A DNA stretch of 64,000 nt from Morchella semilibera (Eukaryota; Ascomycota; Pezizomycetes; Pezizales; Morchellaceae). The notes beneath the pieces were generated by a model, which worked only from the letters and a program-made list of their open reading frames with translations, searched no databases and had not been told where the DNA came from. Both the position numbers and the translations under genes were made by a program. Numbering within the stretch: position 1 is the first letter of the stretch; every line of letters begins with the position of its first letter. The stretch is taken from positions 6,879,613 through 6,943,612 of the forward strand of contig CM018603.1 in NCBI GenBank assembly GCA_009192285.1, given 5' to 3'. Of this stretch, positions 57,701 to 64,000 are shown piece by piece.

Positions 57701-58078
57701 ATATCACCCGAGACCTTTTGAGACTGCTACTGGTACCCACCCACCCCCGAATGCGCACGCACGTACTCAGTTCAACTTAAATTAAAGTACAGTACGCAAA
57801 CAATTGTAAATGTAGCTTCTAATCGTATATATTATAGGACAACAAGCTTGCTAATTTCGTAGGTATAGCGTGGCTACTTGTACTTTTTTATATATGGGAC
57901 ATAAATTTATTTATATATCATGAAATATTTCTTTTGTAATTTACTATCGAACACATATACTTTTTCGACCGCGTACGTAGAATCTTTAATTGTAGAAAGG
58001 CTTTCCCCATCAACCTTCTAATCTCTTCACCTCCCCCTAGCGCCTGTAACTCCCACAAACAGCTAAGATCTTAGTAGC

Positions 58079-60655
58079 ATGGAGATGGAACCGGTGCCAG
58101 CGTTTTTAAGTCCTAATAGCATTGGTATGACGGGGCCCGGGCAGCCTCAAGGCCAACAGGCCCCTCCAGTTGTACCTACAGTACTCGAACAAGCCAGGGA
58201 ACCTTGGCACCCTGAAAATCCAAGCCCTCCCTCGCCTCGCAATATGACAATCCAAAACTTTCGGGGATTCACTCAAAGAATACCGTATCGTTTATCTGAA
58301 AGACGAGTTGCTACTGCTATACGCTCCGGTACTCAGTCGCTGAATTCAGTAAGGATGACATACAGACAGCCGCTAGACACACTCCCACTCGAACATTATA
58401 GCATTTATCCAGATAGACGAAGCCTAGAGAACCACCAAGGCGACTCTAACCAAGATTACCTTAGTGGCTGTGCCGCGGTATATGATAATTCTATCCAGCC
58501 TGTGGGTGTATCACACTGTGAGATTCCTGGGTTACAATCACGGGCACGGTTGGGGTTACAGAGACCCCAAATCTCGGAAAACCCGGACTCCTCTCTATCA
58601 TCAGGCTTAGTGACATTCAGAGTGGAACCAAATGGAAAATCTGCTGTGGTCATTAGACATTCTGAAGGCCATTTTCAACCAGGTGAAGTGATCGAGTCCC
58701 AAGCTGGACTTGCATCATGTTTCGAATCAAGGGTGTGCCCTATATGCCAAGAAGAATGGATTTGGAGAGGATTTACTGCAGCAGAGATAGCTATCTTGGA
58801 TTTAAGCGGCGCTGAATGGGAAGTAGCCAGACTACCATGTGGGCACGCCTTCCATAGTGCTTGCCTTGCTGTTTGGTTCCACGAGATAAGTATTCCTTTT
58901 CCATGAAGTTTTTCAAGTGTAGCTAACTTTTGCTCGTACGGAAGTCCTAGTTGCCCATGTTGCAGAAAGCAATATAGGTTCCGTGAGTATCGCTGGAGTG
59001 AATCATTTTGCTATGAAGGTTGGCGTTTGAGATATAACTGGCAAGGCAATCACGAAGAGAGCAGCCCAGATGCTTATCTTGATGGACGTCCACATTACCC
59101 ATCAATTTCCAGGAGGGTTTCATTCACTATTCGTAGTCAGAGTGAGGAGCAGCCTAGACCTGTGTATACAGCAGACCCAGGACAAGCATCACCGTTGCCT
59201 TCCCAAAGAAGACGACATCCAAGCTGGACGACACTCTCTTCATCGGGAGGAGGAACTGTACTGAGGAGGACAAGAAGAACATCTCGCTATGTATCTGATA
59301 CGTTGAATGCCTTGGAAGAAACTTCATTGGTCGTATTGCCTGAGGAGCCTATAGCTAGCTCTGCGGCTGGTTTTTCTGCGGGAGATTCTCAAGCTCTTAC
59401 ACCGGACATGACCTTGAATGAGCCAGAATACTGGAATAGATACGAGATCGAAATTGGCGAAGAAGGTGAAGGAAGTCAGGTACAAATACACTCAAACCAT
59501 GTGGGATTTTCCGATGGGGCAAGCCCAGTATGGCCCCACCTTGACGCATACATCTCACCGATTGTTGGGGGCGACGGCCTTCTGTCGGTGGGGCAAGCGA
59601 GGTCAACGACACGGCTATCCGAAGGAGACGAAAGCCAAGTGCCTAATAACGAGGAGTTGGTCGATCTCAACACTCAAATACATGGCTTTAATACCCCCTT
59701 GAGCGGAATTCTGAGACAGTGGAATACGCAATCAACAATCGGCGATGTCCTTCGTGATTTCCATGTAATAATAGCATACGTCCTCGAGGGAATGCAGAGG
59801 TATGAGGAAGGAATGACACCATGGCCGCGTGTGTCCCCAAGCTTTGATCAAAGGACAAGAAATCTCTGCCAAGAAGATTTCGAAGGGAATATATCCATTA
59901 CCAGTGCATCTCGCCGTGTTCTTTCTCTCCTCGAGAGTACAGGTATCCCAGGGACGCCTAGGAACGAGAATCCAGAACTTGAGAGTACAGCTCGAAGAAT
60001 CTCGAGGATACCTCGTCGCATAAGGAAAGACAAAGCCGAAGAGATTGCAATTGCTTCTGAGGATGTAATAATTGGCGACCAGGAGATGGTTGATCTTATC
60101 ATATCCTGCCAGGACCCGAAAATAGCTCCGAAGGTTACTGATGTTGAGAAGACGAAATCACCTAGAAAGGTCACATCTCTTACCACCCCATGGGAAAAGG
60201 AAAATTCTCCTATAAAGGATATTTGGGTCTCAAAGAATTTAGGAGAAAGTAAAAAAGCAAACTATTCTCGCAGTCCTGAAAAAATAGGGGATCCTAGCTT
60301 ACGAGCAATGGAGCCTGGGAGCATTATATCAAAGATCCCGATTCTTTCGGCAAGGCCTGGAGGGCACACACAAAGTTTGAATACTGAAAAGATGGGACGC
60401 TCTCCTGAACATAAAGGCGTTGAGAACTCGCCAGTGGGTGGTCAGAGGGGAAGATTGATGGCCGGGGAAATGCAAGTGCCGTCGGATTTGCATTTCATGA
60501 GAAGTAGAAAACTTACCCCAGATTTTAGTCCAATTGCAAAAAGCTCGATCCTTGGAGTTATTAGCCCAAAAAAGGACAACACCTTTAGTGAAGTTGAGGA
60601 GGACAAGACAGACAATGAGCTTAACGAAAAGCAGAAGAGGAGCCGTTTCAATTAA
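58079..60655 (+). CDS. RING-H2 finger protein (putative E3 ligase), splice junction uncertain
   Basis: The first frame is 58079-58903, with in-frame TGA at 58904. It encodes a disordered Pro/Ser-rich N-terminus and most of a RING-H2: Cys220-x2-Cys223 (CPICQEEW), a long loop, then Cys254-x-His256-x2-His259-x2-Cys262 (CGHAFHSAC). The last Cys pair (SCPCCRKQYRF) lies downstream from 58,949 in the same frame, which then stays open to TAA at 60653-60655. An intron must remove the TGA. The only GT-AG pair that keeps frame is 58890-58922, just 33 nt. The spacing typical of RING-H2 would be met by joining near 58887 to 58945, which lacks a GT donor. The ~560-residue tail is disordered. RING-H2 proteins usually recruit E2 enzymes; substrate unknown. 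Confidence 0.75.
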
Positions 60656-61252
60656 AGTTGGACAGAGTTCAAAGCGATTTGGTCGTGTTAATCACTTATT
60701 TCTGCATGCAGTTTATAGAGATTATGTGGGTGTTGAACAAACACACGCGCTATGGGGGTGTTCGCTATGAGAGTGTTCACTACTCAAAATAGCAAAATAC
60801 TTTCTCTAGATTCTTGTCCTAGCTATGTGAATATGTTATTCGAATGACGGCCCGCGTGATAACTAAACGATGATTTATAAACAAACTAGGTCAAGCCTCG
60901 AACAAGGGGGCAGGGAAAATCAAGCTGTACAAATTCTCATCCTATCCCGTATAGCAAGAGTCTATCAAAGACTAGTTTGTCTTGAAAGAGTTAAGGATTA
61001 CCAGTTACAAGACAGGAACGAAAGGAAAAAAAGGAAAAGAGAAAAGAAAAAAAGAGAAAAGAGAAAAAAGAAAAAAGAAAAAAGAAAAAAGAAAAAGAAT
61101 AAACTCAATCTCCCAATACAGTCACCACGTCTTACCAGCCCAATTTCCTACCACCATCATAAGCCAATCGAATCCGAACCAAGAACCAACTACAAGACCA
61201 AGAACGCCAAAAAGAACCACTACTTTCTCTTCAAAATTCCTGCCCATAATCG
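60656..61252. other. intergenic region between convergent RING gene and ATG11
   Basis: Contains a purine-rich GAAAA/GAAAAA tract at 61018-61100, which is (TTTTC)n on the ATG11 strand and lies about 150 bp after its stop. It could be 3' UTR sequence of ATG11. Open frames over it are low-complexity Lys/Arg artefacts. Confidence 0.6.
61018..61100. repeat. polypurine microsatellite (GAAAA/GAAAAA)n
   Basis: Imperfect tandem array of GAAAA, GAAAAA and GAAAAAA words with very few pyrimidines over about 80 bp. It lies in the 3' region of ATG11. Confidence 0.9.
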
Positions 61253-64000
61253 TCAACTTGCATCCTTCTCCACTCCTTCTACAACTGCAATCTCGGTAAT
61301 TTCCAGTCCCTCCCTTACAGCAGCCGCTACATCTGCTGGTGGTCCGTCACGCGAATGCAAATTACCTCTTCCGCTGGCCGAAGAGCTCCTACGCGAGTGC
61401 TCCGTCGTGATCTGCGACAGTGTCTTCTTCGCTCCTGTAACGGGTTTTCGAGAACGAAGTGACCCCTTCGCATCCACGTTCGCAGCGGCAACAGTACTTG
61501 ATGATAGACCAGGGGTAGAAGGTGCACCCGGTTTTTCCTCGACGGCGTCAAGTAAATACCATCTTAGGCCATCAGATAATTCAAATGGATTTTCGTCATC
61601 AATACTTGCGCCATCCGATGAGTGTAAACTAGTACGATCGGGTGGTAGCTGCATCGATGCCGAGGAACGAGAGAGGTCGACGACACGATCCTCAATTTTT
61701 GTGATACGTGCAAGGAGCCAATCTCGTGAGCGAAGGTTGTGGCCTGTTTCCTCTTTGAGAAAGAAATGGGGTGCACCAACGTTGAAGGCAGCCCATGGGC
61801 GCGTCGCGGAATTACGTGTGGGAAGGAAGAGGGCTAGATCGCCTGATTTGAAAGATTTAAACGCTATCTTCTCGTTGGCTTCGTCGCGGGAGCGGTAGTA
61901 TTTCTCGCGGTAAGCGCGGCACTGTTTCATTAGCTGGCGGCAGTCATTTTCAACCTTCTTGACTCTGCTGGTAACGGTGTCTGCAAACGCGTCTAGGTCA
62001 AGGGAGGAAATGTTGGTAAGGTATGCAGAAAAGGCTTCGTCCTCAGCAGAGGAGTCTGAATCGTGCAACCAGTAAAGAAGAGTTACGTCTTCAGCCGTGG
62101 CAGGTGGGAGATGTCCGGATTTTTTCATAGATGCGGACATGTCGTTGGATGAGCGACTTAACACGGCGCTATCGCTATTGTTGCTTCGAGAGACCTTCAC
62201 AATTGTGGTACTGCCTTCGTTCCTAACAATCCGATACCCAAGCGCCTCCAGCAGCTGGATTGAGCGGATGTTATGTGTATACAGCCTCTGCGTAAGATCC
62301 TTGGCTTTGATACTTCTGCTCTCTAGCCTCCTCTCCAACGTTTCCTTCTCTTTCTCAACTGACTCACCATGTGCCTTCACATCCTCCAACTGTCTTGAAA
62401 GATCTTTAGACCGATCGATACTCTTCGCAATTAGTTCCTCAATTCCATCCATTAATTTACCCAGATCACTTGGCCCAATCTCCCCCCCAAACCTTTCGTG
62501 CGCTCCCCTCACTCTACCCACTAGATCCTCCCGCTCCAGACTATCTTTCTTTGCATTCTCCAATACCTCTTTCATACCTTTCATGGATTCCTCCATCGCA
62601 TGTACACTTTCAATGAGTCTTGCATTTTCACCTTGGAGCCTCTCTACTTCCGCACTAGTAATTTCCAGTTCCCCTTCGAGGCCCCTAATGCGCTCCTCAT
62701 CGCGGTCAAGATCTTCATATGCTTCATCAAGTTTACCTTTTAGGTCCTCGATTTCTTGTTGGAAAGCTTTACGTTCGACGATGTGCTGCTGATCCAATGC
62801 CTCCAAGTTTGCGACGAGATCACGCTTGGTATCATCTGCGCTTCTCATCCTTTCGCTCATCTCCTTCTCACTTCCTGCACGCGCTGTGGCCTCTTGCTGT
62901 AGCTTCGCAGTAAGCTCGCGCTCCGCGGCCAGCTCTCCTTCAAGCATGGTTATGCGAGTCCGATCTACAATGTTCTCAGAACTTATTCGTCTCCCATTGA
63001 CTGGACTTGTCGGCCCCTCATTTGAAAAAGCCTGTTGTGTGAGTTGAGGTGTATTTGATGCGGACTGCGGGGCTTGTGAGGGGTTGTAAACATTCCCTGT
63101 GGTTGCCCTAGCCCTGTGGATTAGGTCCTCTAGTTTCCTAACACGGCTCTCATACCCTTGAACACGTTGCTGTAAGGCCTCCTTCTCCGTACGGAGGGCT
63201 TTGAGTTCCTCATCGCCGCGGGAAAGATAGATTGAGCTTCCGCCTGTGTTTGTAGCCTCGTGTATAGAGCCGCGCTTGAAACCTTTCGGGCGCTTCCCGC
63301 CGTGCTTTCTTCCTCCGGTGGTTTGTGGTTCGTTAATTTTGGTATAAATCCCCTGAAGTTCTTTCCATGTTTCATCCATCCCTTCAATTCCCTTGAGGGT
63401 TGTAAGAAATGCTTCAACATCTGCACGGTTGATGTTTGGTAGACCCCCACTCGCATCGCCACGAGTAGTTAGCTCTGCACGAACAACCCCTTGTACACCG
63501 TCTCCGCCCTCAAGATTGAATGGCAAGAGGGATCCGGTATTACGCATCCACTTTCTTCGCCGCTTTTCTTCATCCTCTTTGAGATTCGCTAGGTCCTCTG
63601 CAACACGTTGCGAATCGCTGGTGAATTTCGTGGACCATTCACGGCGGCGGACACACTCGATAAGAAGGGAACCGTAGATACTGGGAAAACGCGTGACTAG
63701 GGTTAAGAGACGGAGGGAAGCGTCTTCAGCGAAGGTACTGTCAAGAGAGGTGATTGCGGGATTAACAGGCGCACAGAGAGATTGAATGTGTGCGATCGTT
63801 TGCAAATGAGCGGTGCTTCGTTCAGAGGCCTCGTTCTTTATTATGTTAAATAAGGGACCGCAAAATCCGATAACAAACAAAACGTGGTTTTGGACTAGCT
63901 AGGCTTACCTTAAGCTTAACGGCTTCCTGCAATACTCTACCTACATCTCCGACCAGACTAACTAATCCCGGTAGATACTCAGTTGTACTGGCGTAGGCTC
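61253..64000 (-). CDS. ATG11: autophagy scaffold Atg11, 3' part (gene runs off the window)
   Basis: The model is complement(61253..63835, 63909..>64000). The outer exon ends EYLPGLVSLVGDVGRVLQ + EAVKLK, followed by a 73-nt GT-AG intron, then NEASERSTAHLQTIAHIQ. About 890 residues are visible. A long coiled coil (~250-560 of the visible part) leads to the conserved Atg11 C-terminal domain: SRDEANEKIAFKSFKSGDL, ALFLPTRNSATRPWAAFNVG and LRSRDWLLARITKIEDRVVDL. Atg11 is the scaffold that links cargo receptors to Atg1 and Atg9 in selective autophagy (mitophagy, pexophagy). The last ~100 residues are Ser-rich and disordered. The N-terminal part lies beyond base 64,000. The gene converges on the RING-H2 gene. 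Confidence 0.93.

Larger units (their letters stand above)
42033..58078. other. 16-kb gene desert with many short repeats
   Basis: Apart from the first ~200 bp (promoter of the secreted-protein gene) I find no gene-like frame; the longest are about 100 codons without features. It contains a CCCCCAA microsatellite (44428-44481), poly-G runs (about 42,871 and 47,048) and a second MITE E copy (48632-48776). Inverted-repeat elements lie at 49462-49580, 51571-51715, 53208-53345, 53369-53491 and 54651-54749. About 17 TACATGTA motifs lie between 43.6 and 56.4 kb. Confidence 0.65.

Noticed and set aside
61253-62792. Plus-strand open frames opposite ATG11 (for example 60870-61898 and 62097-62792)
   Set aside because: They are antisense shadows of the well-supported Atg11 coding exon and give Ser/Lys-rich, family-less peptides.

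Overview
The window looks like nuclear DNA of a filamentous ascomycete with a large, repeat-rich, gene-sparse genome. Genes are split by short GT-AG introns (mostly 49-117 nt). The products are typical of Pezizomycotina: Atg11, a CENP-H-type kinetochore protein, a NACHT-ankyrin STAND receptor and an HMT1-type vacuolar ABC transporter. AT-rich gene deserts full of small inverted-repeat elements separate the gene islands. A truffle-like Pezizales genome would fit, but that placement is inference from architecture and not proven here.

Layout. 0-5 kb is a housekeeping island: the 3' end of NOT1 (+), SLD5 (-, three exons) and a secreted M20 metallopeptidase (+) divergent from SLD5. 5-12.2 kb is a gene-free AT-rich block with TA-flanked MITE-like elements and the densest cluster of the palindrome TACATGTA. 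12.2-19.3 kb holds an HMT1-type half-size ABC transporter (ten exons, 1360 aa, long disordered tail) and a CENP-H-like gene. 20.1-25.2 kb is a NACHT-ankyrin NLR-like gene whose ankyrin array is frame-shifted several times at or near poly-G runs. 25.4-25.75 kb is a minisatellite, and 26.5 kb a tRNA-Ile(AAU) with an intron. 27.8-32.4 kb holds HMG-CoA synthase (ERG13, -) and homoserine dehydrogenase (HOM6, -). 33.3-36.3 kb is an unusual GC-rich island with one weak small membrane-protein ORF. An orphan ORF lies at 36.7-37.3 kb and a small secreted Cys-rich/hydrophobic protein at 41.4-42.0 kb. 42-58 kb is a gene desert of short inverted-repeat elements. 58-64 kb carries a RING-H2 gene (+) converging on ATG11 (-, truncated by the window edge).

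The genes do not form an evident pathway cluster: mRNA decay, DNA replication, secreted proteolysis, heavy-metal/vacuolar transport, kinetochore, innate-immunity-like sensing, sterol and amino-acid synthesis, and autophagy. The most unusual signals are non-coding. TACATGTA is greatly over-represented (about 60 copies counted by eye) and confined to intergenic DNA. Several unrelated TA-flanked CAG...CTG MITE-like families lie beside it, and three pairs of elements sit only 13-23 bp apart. The other signals worth attention are the poly-G frame breaks in the NLR ankyrin array and the missing canonical intron in the RING domain.
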